Notes: a model not told the origin generated them from the sequence alone. A DNA stretch of 5,846 nt from Candidatus Aenigmatarchaeota archaeon (GCA_023133195.1 JAGLWW010000050.1:1-5846), one strand, 5' to 3'. Positions 1 through 5,534 are shown, numbered from the stretch's first letter. Numbers and translations: made by a program.

Positions 1-178
1 CCTTTTTTAATTTTATTTTTTTATTTTTGGAAAGCTCTTTGAGATATTTAAAAGCTGTATCATAACCGATTTTAAGTTTTTTAGAAACTTCATTTGTTGA
101 TACGAAAGGTTCTCTTTTAATTAATTTAAGTATTTCTTTTTTGTATTTTTTTGGCGTATAACCTTTCTTTTTAGGCAT
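1..178 (-). CDS. Small winged-helix DNA-binding protein, C-terminus cut by window edge
   Basis: Reading the minus strand from the ATG at 178-176 gives 59 codons without a stop, running off the left edge. The protein begins MPKKKGYTPKKYKKEIL and continues with a helix-turn-helix pattern: a first helix (EILKLIKRE), a second (STNEVSKKLKI), a recognition-like helix (YDTAFKYLKELSK) and a very basic tail (NKKIKLKK). This spacing is typical of small archaeal winged-helix regulators whose recognition helix follows a 'VSKKLKIG' turn. About a third of the visible residues are lysine, which suits DNA binding. The gene is divergent from the repeat-nuclease gene, with 80 bases between the two starts. A TATA-like box centred 26 bases upstream of the ATG supports this start. 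By position it may control the nuclease gene and itself; this is inference. The exact family is not recognised and the C-terminus is unseen. Confidence 0.75.
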   Translation of the reverse strand, partial: MPKKKGYTPKKYKKEILKLIKREPFVSTNEVSKKLKIGYDTAFKYLKELSKNKKIKLKK

Positions 179-199
179 GATAAATGTATAAACAGAAAA

Positions 200-208
200 C
201 TTTATATA
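200..208 (-). promoter_or_regulatory. TATA box of the winged-helix gene
   Basis: The minus strand reads TATATAAAG here. The box centre lies about 26 bases from the A of the ATG at 178, the usual archaeal distance from TATA box to transcription start, so the mRNA would begin at or very near the start codon. No Shine-Dalgarno sequence is seen. Confidence 0.55.
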
Positions 209-215
209 GATTAAA

Positions 216-233
216 TCCCTATATTTATAGGGA
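216..233. promoter_or_regulatory. Perfect palindrome in the divergent promoter, candidate operator
   Basis: The sequence TCCCTATA-TT-TATAGGGA is a perfect inverted repeat of 8-base arms with a 2-base centre. Its G/C-containing ends stand out in an otherwise A/T-only spacer. It covers the presumed TATA box of the plus-strand nuclease gene and lies just upstream of the TATA box of the minus-strand winged-helix gene. A dimeric regulator bound here would be expected to block TBP at the nuclease promoter. The neighbouring winged-helix protein is the obvious candidate ligand, but this is inference from position. Confidence 0.5.
219..229 (+). promoter_or_regulatory. Candidate TATA box of the repeat-nuclease gene
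   Basis: CTATATTTATA lies inside the palindrome. Its centre is about 35 bases upstream of the ATG at 259, so transcription would start near 250 with a leader of about 8 bases. It is the best TATA-like match in the right position for the plus-strand gene. No clear Shine-Dalgarno sequence lies between it and the start. Confidence 0.4.
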
Positions 234-258
234 ATAAATCACAATAAACTGTGGTATA

Positions 259-1500
259 ATGTGGAAGAAATGGACTAACGAAGAAATAGACTTTCTAAAG
301 AAGAACTACAAAAATATGACCGCTAAAGAAATTGCAAATAAATTAAATAGGAGTCTATATTCTGTAAAACACATACGTATAAAATTGAGATTAAAAAAGG
401 GTCCCTGTTACAGATGGCCAAAGGAGAAGGTAATTGAAGTTTTTAATAATATAGTAAAGGGATGGAAAAGGATTCCTACTTATGATGAATTAAGAAATAA
501 TGGATATTCTGGGATGTTAGATGCCATCGAAAGGAACTGGAAAACTTACAATAATTTTTTAATTTCACTTGGATTTGAGCCCAATATAAAAACTTGGAGT
601 AAATCTAAATGTCTAGAGGAATTTGAGAAAATTATGAAAAATTTAGAATGCGATAAAGCACCTACCTTAAAAGAACTAAATGATATTTCACCGGGATTAA
701 GGCGTGCCATTCAAAGACGTTGGAAATCTTATGCTGAAATGTTACAATATTTTAATTTGAAACCAAACTTTGAAAGGAAATGGGATAAAAATAAGTGTAT
801 ATTAGAGTTCAAAAAGGTCTTGAAGTCTTATGATGAAATTCCTACAGTAGAAGTTTTAAAAGAAGAAAACGCCGATCTTGTTGCGGCAATATATAAATAT
901 TATAGAAGTTATAATCAATTGCTTTTGGATTTGAATCTTCAAGTTAAACAAGAATCGTGGGACAAAGAAAAATGTATAACTCGTTTTAAGAATATTATGT
1001 CTAATAGAAAAACTGTACCTATCTTTGATGAATTGTATATAATTGATAGTAAACTGTTAGGTGCAATTTATAGATATTTTGGTAGCTATAATATTTTTCT
1101 ACAACATCTTGGGTATGAAGCTAACTATGGGTATCTTGATGGTAAATGGATTGAATGGGAGAATTTTGTAATAGAATGTTGCAAGAATATCTATGGAAAA
1201 CATACTAAAATTAAAAAATGTCTTAAAAATAGAAAAATACCTGATATAGTTATTGAATATGACGGAACTATTACAAAAATTATAGATGCAAAACTTTCTA
1301 TTTTTTGTAGAAGTATAGATGAAGATATAAAAAATTATCTTCCATATTGTAAAAAATTAGAATTTTGGTGCTTAAAAGGAAATAAAAAATCTCAAAAATG
1401 CAATGTCAAGTATATAAATATCGATGATATTAAAAACTTAATAATTAAATCAGGAAAATCTGAACTAATTTACAAACTTGATAAGTGGGTAGAAAAATGA
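259..1500 (+). CDS. HTH / four-repeat / PD-(D/E)XK nuclease-like protein (homing-endonuclease-associated repeats)
   Basis: This 413-residue protein probably binds and cuts DNA. Residues 3-45 form a SANT/GcrA-like helix-turn-helix, with WTNEEIDFLKKNY followed by MTAKEIANKLNRS. Residues 53-109, 113-170, 175-230 and 234-289 are four tandem copies of a roughly 60-residue unit, each starting W-x-K-x-K and later carrying P-(T/I)-x-x-x-L, a central A-I-x-(R/K) and (S/T)-Y. The pattern resembles the Pfam 'homing endonuclease associated repeat'. Residues 291-375 look like a PD-(D/E)XK core: an acidic helix (WENFVIECCKNIYG, E301), then IPDIVIE (D329) and IIDAK (D343, K345). No LAGLIDADG or HNH motif is visible. 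Codons are strongly A/T-rich. The stop overlaps the next start as ATGA, so the membrane-protein gene is probably translationally coupled. A free-standing homing endonuclease, a defence nuclease or a restriction-like enzyme are all possible; the target is unknown. The domain assignment rests on motif recognition, not on a profile search. Confidence 0.8.
   Translation: MWKKWTNEEIDFLKKNYKNMTAKEIANKLNRSLYSVKHIRIKLRLKKGPCYRWPKEKVIEVFNNIVKGWKRIPTYDELRNNGYSGMLDAIERNWKTYNNFLISLGFEPNIKTWSKSKCLEEFEKIMKNLECDKAPTLKELNDISPGLRRAIQRRWKSYAEMLQYFNLKPNFERKWDKNKCILEFKKVLKSYDEIPTVEVLKEENADLVAAIYKYYRSYNQLLLDLNLQVKQESWDKEKCITRFKNIMSNRKTVPIFDELYIIDSKLLGAIYRYFGSYNIFLQHLGYEANYGYLDGKWIEWENFVIECCKNIYGKHTKIKKCLKNRKIPDIVIEYDGTITKIIDAKLSIFCRSIDEDIKNYLPYCKKLEFWCLKGNKKSQKCNVKYINIDDIKNLIIKSGKSELIYKLDKWVEK
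415..1125 (+). repeat. Four tandem ~60-residue coding repeats
   Basis: The units span bases 415-585, 595-768, 781-948 and 958-1125 of the nuclease gene, with start-to-start periods of 60, 62 and 59 residues. Conserved points include the opening Trp (53, 113, 175, 234), the Lys four residues later (57, 117, 179, 238) followed by Cys in the last three units (118, 180, 239), a proline near the middle, the A-I pair, and the aromatic plus S/T-Y before the final leucine-rich helix. The copies are clearly homologous as protein but strongly diverged, so this is an old duplication rather than a recent DNA repeat. Confidence 0.8.
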
Positions 1501-1964
1501 TAGATAAAATTTTATTAATTATAGCTTTAACTTTTTTGCCAACTCTAGAACTAAGAGCAAGTATTCCCTATGGAGTTTATATTCTCGAACTTCCTATCTT
1601 GCAAGTATTTTTAATTTCCATTCTTTCGAATATTTTAGTTGGGATAATAGTATTTTTGCTATTAATTAAATTAACAAATTACTTCTTAAAATATCAATTT
1701 TTTTCAAGGATTTACAATAAAATAGTTTTAAGAGTTCAAAGAAAAACAAAGAAGCATATAGATAAATATGGTCTATTAGGACTTGTGTTATTTATTGCAA
1801 TTCCATTACCTGGCAGCGGTTCATGGACTGGCGCACTAGCCGCCTATGTATTTGGAATTAAATTTAAGAGTTTTATTTTAGCAAATATAATAGGAGTGAT
1901 AATTGCTGGAATTTTAGTTTCATTGGCTGTCTTAGGAACACTTTCAATACCTACTATCATTTAG
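1497..1964 (+). CDS. COG2426 / small multidrug export family membrane protein
   Basis: This is a 155-residue integral membrane protein. A hydrophobic N-terminus runs into the motif LPTLELRASIPYG (14-26). A long membrane segment follows (about 33-58), then a basic cytoplasmic-looking loop (64-90), a segment (91-102) ending in IPLPGSGSWTGALAA (102-116), and a final membrane helix (about 124-149). The paired motifs 'P-x-LELR-x-x-IP' and 'IPLPG-x-G-x-W-TG' are the signature I recall for COG2426 / PF06695. The family's 'small multidrug export' name has little direct support, so the substrate is unknown; the two-motif layout recalls the re-entrant loops of DedA-like proteins. I chose ATG 1497 because it overlaps the upstream stop as ATGA, a common coupling arrangement. 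A GTG four codons earlier (1485) is the alternative and would add four residues. A/T-rich like its partner gene, it was probably acquired or maintained with it. Confidence 0.85.
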   Translation: MIDKILLIIALTFLPTLELRASIPYGVYILELPILQVFLISILSNILVGIIVFLLLIKLTNYFLKYQFFSRIYNKIVLRVQRKTKKHIDKYGLLGLVLFIAIPLPGSGSWTGALAAYVFGIKFKSFILANIIGVIIAGILVSLAVLGTLSIPTII

Positions 1965-2002
1965 AAATAAGTACCCATCTCTGGTATGAGCATAAGACTA
2001 AT

Positions 2003-2040
2003 TTTATAAAAAAGTATATAAAAATACCTAGAACTCTAGG
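2003..2040 (-). terminator. Hairpin plus T-rich tract after the TrmB-family gene
   Basis: Ten bases after the minus-strand TrmB-family stop, the strand reads CCTAGAGTTCTAGG (2040-2027), a five-pair stem with a four-base loop. It is followed by a T-rich stretch with runs of five and six T. Archaeal termination depends mainly on oligo-T, so the T runs alone could suffice. The site lies in the 85-base convergent gap between the plus-strand membrane-protein gene and the minus-strand TrmB-family gene. No equally clear signal is seen for the plus-strand transcript. Confidence 0.5.
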
Positions 2041-2049
2041 CATTTGGAC

Positions 2050-2862
2050 TTAGTTAGAATTCTTCCAGACCATTTTGAATAAAGGCTCCAGCACATCTCC
2101 CGCTGCATGATCGCTTTGGGACCATAAATGCAGGTCTTGTGTCGGATGGGTATTGCTGTCTTTTGTCAACGCAAACACGAATTCCTTGCTATCTGATACT
2201 GCGAATCTCCCAGCAACCTTTGAATCTTTCATGTTTCTTATTTCTACAAAGGATTTCAAGTTCTTTACTGCGTCTTCGTTTATATTTCCAAATGGCGCTG
2301 CAATCTTTATCTTTACTCCTCTCTTTGCTGCATCTTCCAATAATTTCCCATGATTTTCATAAAGCTCCTTTAATCCTTCAGAAGAAGTCAGAAGTGAAAA
2401 GCTTTTTTTAGATTTTTTTATTAAAGTTTGCATCTGCTGGTTCATTGAATTTCTTCCCTTCAAAGCACCGGTGAACTCTGTTGGGTCTACTGTCTTCACG
2501 CCGTTCTTGAATAATTTCTCCAATTCGTCAAGAGTTTTTCCTTTTTTCACTATCTCTATTCTCTTAATCATTGTCTTGTAATTTTCCTCGTGTTTTGACT
2601 TAAGCCTTTCCATGGCTTCTCTTGGATCTATTGCCACGTATTTTAATGGTTTGCTTGACTGAATCACGACAAAACCTTTGTCAGCCAAGCTCTCAAGCAC
2701 GTCGTAAGTCCTTGACCTTGGCACCCCCGATAACTCTGACAGAGTTCCTGCATTGGAAGTTCCTTTTGCTAAAAGGGTTACAAAGAGTTTTCTCTCGTAT
2801 GAATTCAATCCCAAAGATCTTAGTGTGTCCATTACTTCCAGATTTACCATTGATTCTACCAT
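2050..2862 (-). CDS. TrmB-family transcription regulator with PLD-like effector region
   Basis: This 270-residue protein is probably a cytoplasmic transcription regulator. Residues 8-80 form a TrmB-type winged helix: LGLNSYERKLFVTLLAKG (17-34), the turn SELSGVPRSRTYDVLESLAD (42-61) with its recognition helix, and the wing ending PLKYVAIDP (72-80). Residues 82-118 are charged and helical and look like the dimerisation coiled coil. Residues 128-270 contain a conserved-looking G-R-N-S-M pattern and alternating strands and helices, ending LFKMVWKN, like the PLD-like C-terminal region of COG1378 proteins. The sugar-binding domain of classical TrmB is not evident, so the ligand is unknown. The start at ATG 2862 is supported by a TATA-like box 24 bases upstream; a second Met at residue 5 is possible. 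A CAC-N6-GTG inverted repeat upstream suggests self-control. It is downstream of the DNA ligase gene but separated by 135 bases with its own promoter elements. Confidence 0.88.
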   Translation of the reverse strand: MVESMVNLEVMDTLRSLGLNSYERKLFVTLLAKGTSNAGTLSELSGVPRSRTYDVLESLADKGFVVIQSSKPLKYVAIDPREAMERLKSKHEENYKTMIKRIEIVKKGKTLDELEKLFKNGVKTVDPTEFTGALKGRNSMNQQMQTLIKKSKKSFSLLTSSEGLKELYENHGKLLEDAAKRGVKIKIAAPFGNINEDAVKNLKSFVEIRNMKDSKVAGRFAVSDSKEFVFALTKDSNTHPTQDLHLWSQSDHAAGDVLEPLFKMVWKNSN

Positions 2863-2881
2863 TTTTTATCGACCTAAAAAT

Positions 2882-2904
2882 TATTTATATCCTATATTTA
2901 TATA
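2882..2904 (-). promoter_or_regulatory. Twin TATA-like boxes upstream of the TrmB-family gene
   Basis: The minus strand carries TATATAAATA (about 2904-2894) and, 12 bases further on, GATATAAATA (2891-2882). The nearer box is centred about 24 bases from the ATG at 2862, implying a leaderless message. The farther box would give a leader of about 10 bases containing AGGTCG. Which of the two is used cannot be told from sequence. Confidence 0.5.
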
Positions 2905-2913
2905 GTTTTGTGT

Positions 2914-2925
2914 CACTTTTAAGTG
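2914..2925. promoter_or_regulatory. CAC-N6-GTG inverted repeat, candidate TrmB-type operator
   Basis: CACTT-TT-AAGTG is a perfect inverted repeat about 10 bases upstream of the outer TATA-like box of the TrmB-family gene. The known Thermococcales TrmB-family site has CAC and GTG half-sites spaced by five bases; here the spacing is six, so the similarity is only general. Binding upstream of the TATA box would suit activation by the neighbouring regulator. If the more distal promoter is used instead, the same site would lie just downstream of the transcription start and suit repression. Confidence 0.3.
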
Positions 2926-2955
2926 CTAAACGTACTATAAAATGAGATTCTTTAA

Positions 2956-2967
2956 GTATTTAAGCTT
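2956..2967 (-). promoter_or_regulatory. Possible distal promoter of the TrmB-family gene
   Basis: The minus strand reads GAAAAGCTTAAATAC across 2970-2956, with a purine-rich BRE-like part before the TATA-like CTTAAATAC. It nearly matches the box upstream of the 88-residue gene (AAGCTTTAAATAC, 5043-5031). Transcription would start near 2933, leaving a leader of about 70 bases before the ATG at 2862. There is no alternative reading frame in that leader. Confidence 0.3.
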
Positions 2968-2997
2968 TTCTCGAGGAATCGTTTTATGGTTATAAAA

Positions 2998-4701
2998 CTA
3001 ACCCTCCCTGCCCTGGCTTTTGTATAATTTTTTAAGCCTTTCCAGAGTATCACATTCATCGGGAGACCTGTCCGCTTCTCTAACTCTAAGCATTCTCGGA
3101 AAACGAAGAGCGTAGCCTGCCTCGTAAGTTGGTGACTTTTGTATTTCCTGATAGGCCACCTCAACCACGACCCTTGGTTTGATTTTAACTTCCTTTCCCT
3201 TTTCCTCTGTTATTAAAGGTTTTAATGTGTCAGTCACGACTTGGAACATCTCTTCTGTAAGTCCCGTGCCCATCATACCGCACGGTAGAAAAGAGCCTGT
3301 ATCCTGATCCCTGCAGGCCAGTACATAGGAACTGAGCCATTTTGTCCTTTTCCCTTCGCCCCAGGTGGCAGCAACTATAACCAAGTCCAAGGTCTCCATT
3401 ATTGGCTTTATCTTGTACCAGCCATCCACATGCCTTCCGAAAACGTATTTTGAATCCAGGACTTTGAGAAAAACCCCTTCCTGCCCCGCATCCAGAGCCT
3501 GCTTGTAAAAAAACTCCGCTTTTTCCAAGTCATCTGTAACTATCTGTTTGGCCAACTGGAACTTTTTCGGAATTGTCTTCACGGATTTCTCAAGAATCTT
3601 TCTCCTTTCATTAAACGGCTTGTCAAAAAGCATCTCTCCGTTTAAGTACATGATATCAAAAATGTTGACCTGTATGGGAATCTTTTTGGTCATTTCTTCT
3701 ATATTATATTTCCTGTGAATCCTCTGGGACAAATTCTGGAACGGCTGGGGATAACCAGTTTTCGGGTCTATTGCCAGAATCTCTCCGTCAACCACACATT
3801 CATCCGGTTTCAAAGCCTTCTTGCAGAACTCTACGAGGTCCGGGAACTGATGAGAAACATTCTCCAGTCTTCTTGTAAAAACCCATATCTTGTCCCCCTT
3901 CTTCATTATTTCTGCACGAAGTCCGTCGTATTTATACTCTACAGCCACCTTCCCGAACTTGTCAATAATTTCCTTTATTGAGTCCACCTTTTCTCCCAAC
4001 ATCACATGCATGGGCTGGCCCAGTTTCACCTCCACTTTTTCCAGTCCTTTTACTCCCTTCTCTTTTGCTATTTTTGCGACCTTGCTGAAATCCGAGGTTA
4101 TGTTAAAGGCATTCTCCGTCACTTCAGTAAGTTTTTTCTTTTCTTCCATGTCTTCCGGTTTTAGGAAGGCCTTCACGATAGCGTCTCTTATTATTCCCCG
4201 GGCAACGCCTATCCTCAGTTCCTCCAGGACAGTTCTCGTGATGTAGACTGCCTCCTTTGGCTCTGCTGAGGCAAACAACTCTGCGATAAGGTCCATCTTC
4301 TTCTTCTGGGAACGTGTGCCTTCTATTGTTGACAGCTCTCTTATGTTCTCAAAAACTTTTTCCAGTGTAAGTTCTTTGCTTAAAAGGGTGCGCTGCTTCC
4401 TTTTTTCCACGAAGTGAGAAGCTGAGAGGCCCAAATCGCCGGTTTCCTTGAACTTTTCTTCGACTTCTCCAGCAGAGAAACCCGTGGCCCTTGCTATTGA
4501 TTTTGTCATCAATTGGTCGGCTATGCCTATTACCTCCTCTGAATAGGATGGGAATACGCGTCCCGAGGCCAGGAAAACTAATTTGGGCAAATCGTCTGAA
4601 CCGGCCTTTGAAAAAAGCTCGGCAAGTATGTCGGCCTTTTCAAGTTTTGACTGGGTCTTTTCTAACTTTTCATAGACGTCGGCTAGTTCTGAATATTTCA
4701 T
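2998..4701 (-). CDS. lig: ATP-dependent DNA ligase
   Basis: This enzyme seals nicks in DNA using ATP and is the replicative and repair ligase of archaea. Its 567 residues match the usual archaeal length. Residues 1-200 form the helical DNA-binding domain, containing ELRIGVARGIIRDAI (161-175). The nucleotidyltransferase core has motif I EYKYDGLRAE (255-264) with the adenylated lysine K257, motif III FTRRLENVS (275-283), motif IIIa VVDGEILAID (303-312) with E307, motif IV QEGVFLK (407-413) with E408, and motif V WYKIKP (428-433). The OB-fold domain follows, starting with METLDLVIVAATWGEGKR (435-452), then the VVVEVAYQEIQKSP stretch (511-524) and a C-terminal motif VI-like part ALRFPRMLRVREADRSPDE (531-549). 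All nucleotidyl-transfer residues I can place are present, so it should be active. It starts at ATG 4701, 39 bases after the stop of the 88-residue gene; only a weak TATA-like box precedes it, so cotranscription is possible. Confidence 0.97.
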   Translation of the reverse strand: MKYSELADVYEKLEKTQSKLEKADILAELFSKAGSDDLPKLVFLASGRVFPSYSEEVIGIADQLMTKSIARATGFSAGEVEEKFKETGDLGLSASHFVEKRKQRTLLSKELTLEKVFENIRELSTIEGTRSQKKKMDLIAELFASAEPKEAVYITRTVLEELRIGVARGIIRDAIVKAFLKPEDMEEKKKLTEVTENAFNITSDFSKVAKIAKEKGVKGLEKVEVKLGQPMHVMLGEKVDSIKEIIDKFGKVAVEYKYDGLRAEIMKKGDKIWVFTRRLENVSHQFPDLVEFCKKALKPDECVVDGEILAIDPKTGYPQPFQNLSQRIHRKYNIEEMTKKIPIQVNIFDIMYLNGEMLFDKPFNERRKILEKSVKTIPKKFQLAKQIVTDDLEKAEFFYKQALDAGQEGVFLKVLDSKYVFGRHVDGWYKIKPIMETLDLVIVAATWGEGKRTKWLSSYVLACRDQDTGSFLPCGMMGTGLTEEMFQVVTDTLKPLITEEKGKEVKIKPRVVVEVAYQEIQKSPTYEAGYALRFPRMLRVREADRSPDECDTLERLKKLYKSQGREG

Positions 4702-4720
4702 AAAGATATTAAGCTTTGGA

Positions 4721-4733
4721 GAAATAAAAATAG
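4721..4733 (-). promoter_or_regulatory. Weak TATA-like box before the DNA ligase gene
   Basis: The minus strand reads CTATTTTTATTTC, centred about 26 bases from the ligase ATG, in the 39-base gap after the 88-residue gene. It has the right position for a leaderless start but poor resemblance to the stronger boxes in this window. Its T runs could equally help end the upstream transcript. Confidence 0.25.
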
Positions 4734-4740
4734 TTAAAAT

Positions 4741-5007
4741 TCAATCCAGATGTTCATCCTGATCAAAAACTCTTTCAGTGTAAACGTCACCAAAATAACT
4801 ATCTAATTCATTTCTTTTTGCCTGATAAAATTCAATTATTTTTTTGTAAACTATATCATCCTTTTTGGCAGTATCTGTTATTTCCCCCTTCTTTATTTCC
4901 TGCTCAGCCGATTGAAGAGGTAGTTTAGGCACTAAAATAGTATCCTTACGACCATTCGGTCTATATGAAACAAACTCTATGTTTGTAGGTATTTTATCTT
5001 CTTTCAT
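4741..5007 (-). CDS. Hypothetical 88-residue protein
   Basis: I do not recognise this protein. It is hydrophilic, has no cysteines and shows no membrane segment or signal peptide. The N-terminal part (TNIEFVSYRPNGRKDTILV, residues 8-26) looks like beta strands. The middle is charged and helical, around AEQEIKKGE and DDIVYKKIIEFYQAKRNELD, and the tail is acidic, ending FDQDEHLD. I chose ATG 5007; an upstream in-frame TTG at 5016 would add only three residues and sits less well with the TATA-like box at 5031-5040. The coding sequence is A/T-richer than the ligase beside it (12 G+C of 60 at 4801-4860), so it may be a fast-evolving or recently gained small gene. It lies 34 bases after the deoxyribosyltransferase-like gene and 39 before the ligase, all on one strand. 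An open frame with matching promoter position supports it as real. Confidence 0.65.
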   Translation of the reverse strand: MKEDKIPTNIEFVSYRPNGRKDTILVPKLPLQSAEQEIKKGEITDTAKKDDIVYKKIIEFYQAKRNELDSYFGDVYTERVFDQDEHLD

Positions 5008-5030
5008 AACTACCAATTAGTAACTAAATA

Positions 5031-5040
5031 GTATTTAAAG
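5031..5040 (-). promoter_or_regulatory. TATA box of the 88-residue gene
   Basis: The minus strand reads CTTTAAATAC, preceded by AGTAAG as a possible BRE. Its centre is 28-29 bases from the ATG at 5007, so the message would have a leader of zero to three bases. This position is the main reason for preferring ATG 5007 over the in-frame TTG at 5016. The box begins right after the stop of the preceding gene. Confidence 0.5.
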
Positions 5041-5041
5041 C

Positions 5042-5500
5042 TTACTGTGAACCTATTCTTGTCCTTAGCTGACTCAGTAGGCCTTCCAAATCCCGGAATT
5101 CAAGGATTTCACATGGAGTGATTTCATCCAGGCCCTGTGCAATCAGGGTGATTTTATCTCCTGGCTTCTTGATTATTATTGTGCGTGTACCTCGGGAGAT
5201 TGCATAACCTATCTCTATGGCAACCCCTGCACTCTGGGGCTGGCCCAGATAGGCGAGAAAGAGGTCTGTTTCTTTGGTTATCTTTTTGAACTGGTTCGGG
5301 ACCAGTTCATGGAGTTTCGGGAAGGATTTGCCCCATTTATGGTCGTCCCTGTGCGGACAGTGTACCTGATGACTCATGGCTTCCAGACCTTCTATTACCT
5401 TTCGCAGCCATTTGGTGTAATCATCAGGAACCCAGCCATACTCAGAGCCTTCGACGGGTTTGGCCAGATTGGTATATGGAGCAGCAAAATAAATTCTCAT
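5042..5500 (-). CDS. Nucleoside 2-deoxyribosyltransferase-like protein
   Basis: This 152-residue soluble protein has the layout of the nucleoside 2-deoxyribosyltransferase / DNPH1-like fold (PF05014 type). It starts with the strand MRIYFAAPYT (1-10), comparable to the family's 'IYLAGP' opening. A helix and the strand HQVHCPHRDDHKWGK (44-58) follow. Next comes the hallmark acidic strand TDLFLAYLG (78-86), then SAGVAIEIGYA (90-100), in which E96 is the likely nucleophile or sugar-binding glutamate, and the strand RTIIIKKPGD (106-115). Members cleave or transfer deoxyribosyl or ribosyl groups between bases, or hydrolyse nucleoside monophosphates; which substrate applies here is unknown. The C-terminal helix LEGLLSQLRTRIG (138-150) completes the domain. 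The gene follows purD by 34 bases on the same strand, a nucleotide-metabolism context, and has its own TATA-like box overlapping the purD end. The fold assignment is good, the exact reaction uncertain. Confidence 0.75.
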   Translation of the reverse strand: MRIYFAAPYTNLAKPVEGSEYGWVPDDYTKWLRKVIEGLEAMSHQVHCPHRDDHKWGKSFPKLHELVPNQFKKITKETDLFLAYLGQPQSAGVAIEIGYAISRGTRTIIIKKPGDKITLIAQGLDEITPCEILEFRDLEGLLSQLRTRIGSQ

Positions 5501-5518
5501 AGAAAAAGTTTATCTTGG

Positions 5519-5529
5519 ATTTTTAAATA
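5519..5529 (-). promoter_or_regulatory. TATA-like box of the deoxyribosyltransferase-like gene
   Basis: The minus strand reads TATTTAAAAAT, centred about 24-25 bases upstream of the ATG at 5500 and just past the purD stop. It implies a leaderless message independent of purD transcription, although read-through from purD remains possible because no T-run terminator is seen between the genes. Confidence 0.45.
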
Positions 5530-5534
5530 ACTAA

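Larger units (their letters stand above)
1..2040. other. A/T-rich segment, possible acquired island
   Basis: Composition changes between the end of the membrane-protein gene and the TrmB gene. Bases 301-360 hold 15 G+C of 60, while 2641-2700 hold 25 and 3301-3360 hold 31. The genes left of the change are a small DNA-binding protein, a repeat nuclease and a membrane protein, an accessory-type set. No integrase, tRNA, terminal repeat or target duplication is visible, and the left boundary lies outside the window, so this is a compositional statement and not proof of a mobile element. Confidence 0.4.

Noticed and set aside
1485..1496. GTG start at 1485 for the membrane protein.
   Set aside because: ATG 1497 in the same frame gives the ATGA overlap with the upstream stop and a normal hydrophobic N-terminus for the family.
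2011..2027. Plus-strand TATA-like AAAGTATATAAAAATAC in the convergent gap, which could start an RNA antisense to the TrmB-family gene.
   Set aside because: The same bases are better explained as the T-rich tract of the minus-strand terminator, and no plus-strand gene or structured RNA follows.
2891..2902. Twelve bases (CCTATATTTATA) identical to 218-229, suggesting a shared operator.
   Set aside because: The match is nearly all A/T and is TATA-box-like; it lies in opposite orientation relative to the genes and lacks the GGGA arm that makes the first site a palindrome.
2139..2945. Plus-strand open frames opposite the TrmB-family gene (2139-2411, 2153-2353, 2622-2945).
   Set aside because: Their translations are low-complexity Leu/Ser/Phe-rich strings without motifs, and they are antisense to a clearly recognised gene.
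2952..4703. Other open frames overlapping the DNA ligase gene (minus 2952-3164; plus 3715-3981, 3890-4246, 4491-4703).
   Set aside because: The ligase frame carries all expected motifs across this stretch; the others have no recognisable domains and no promoter in position.
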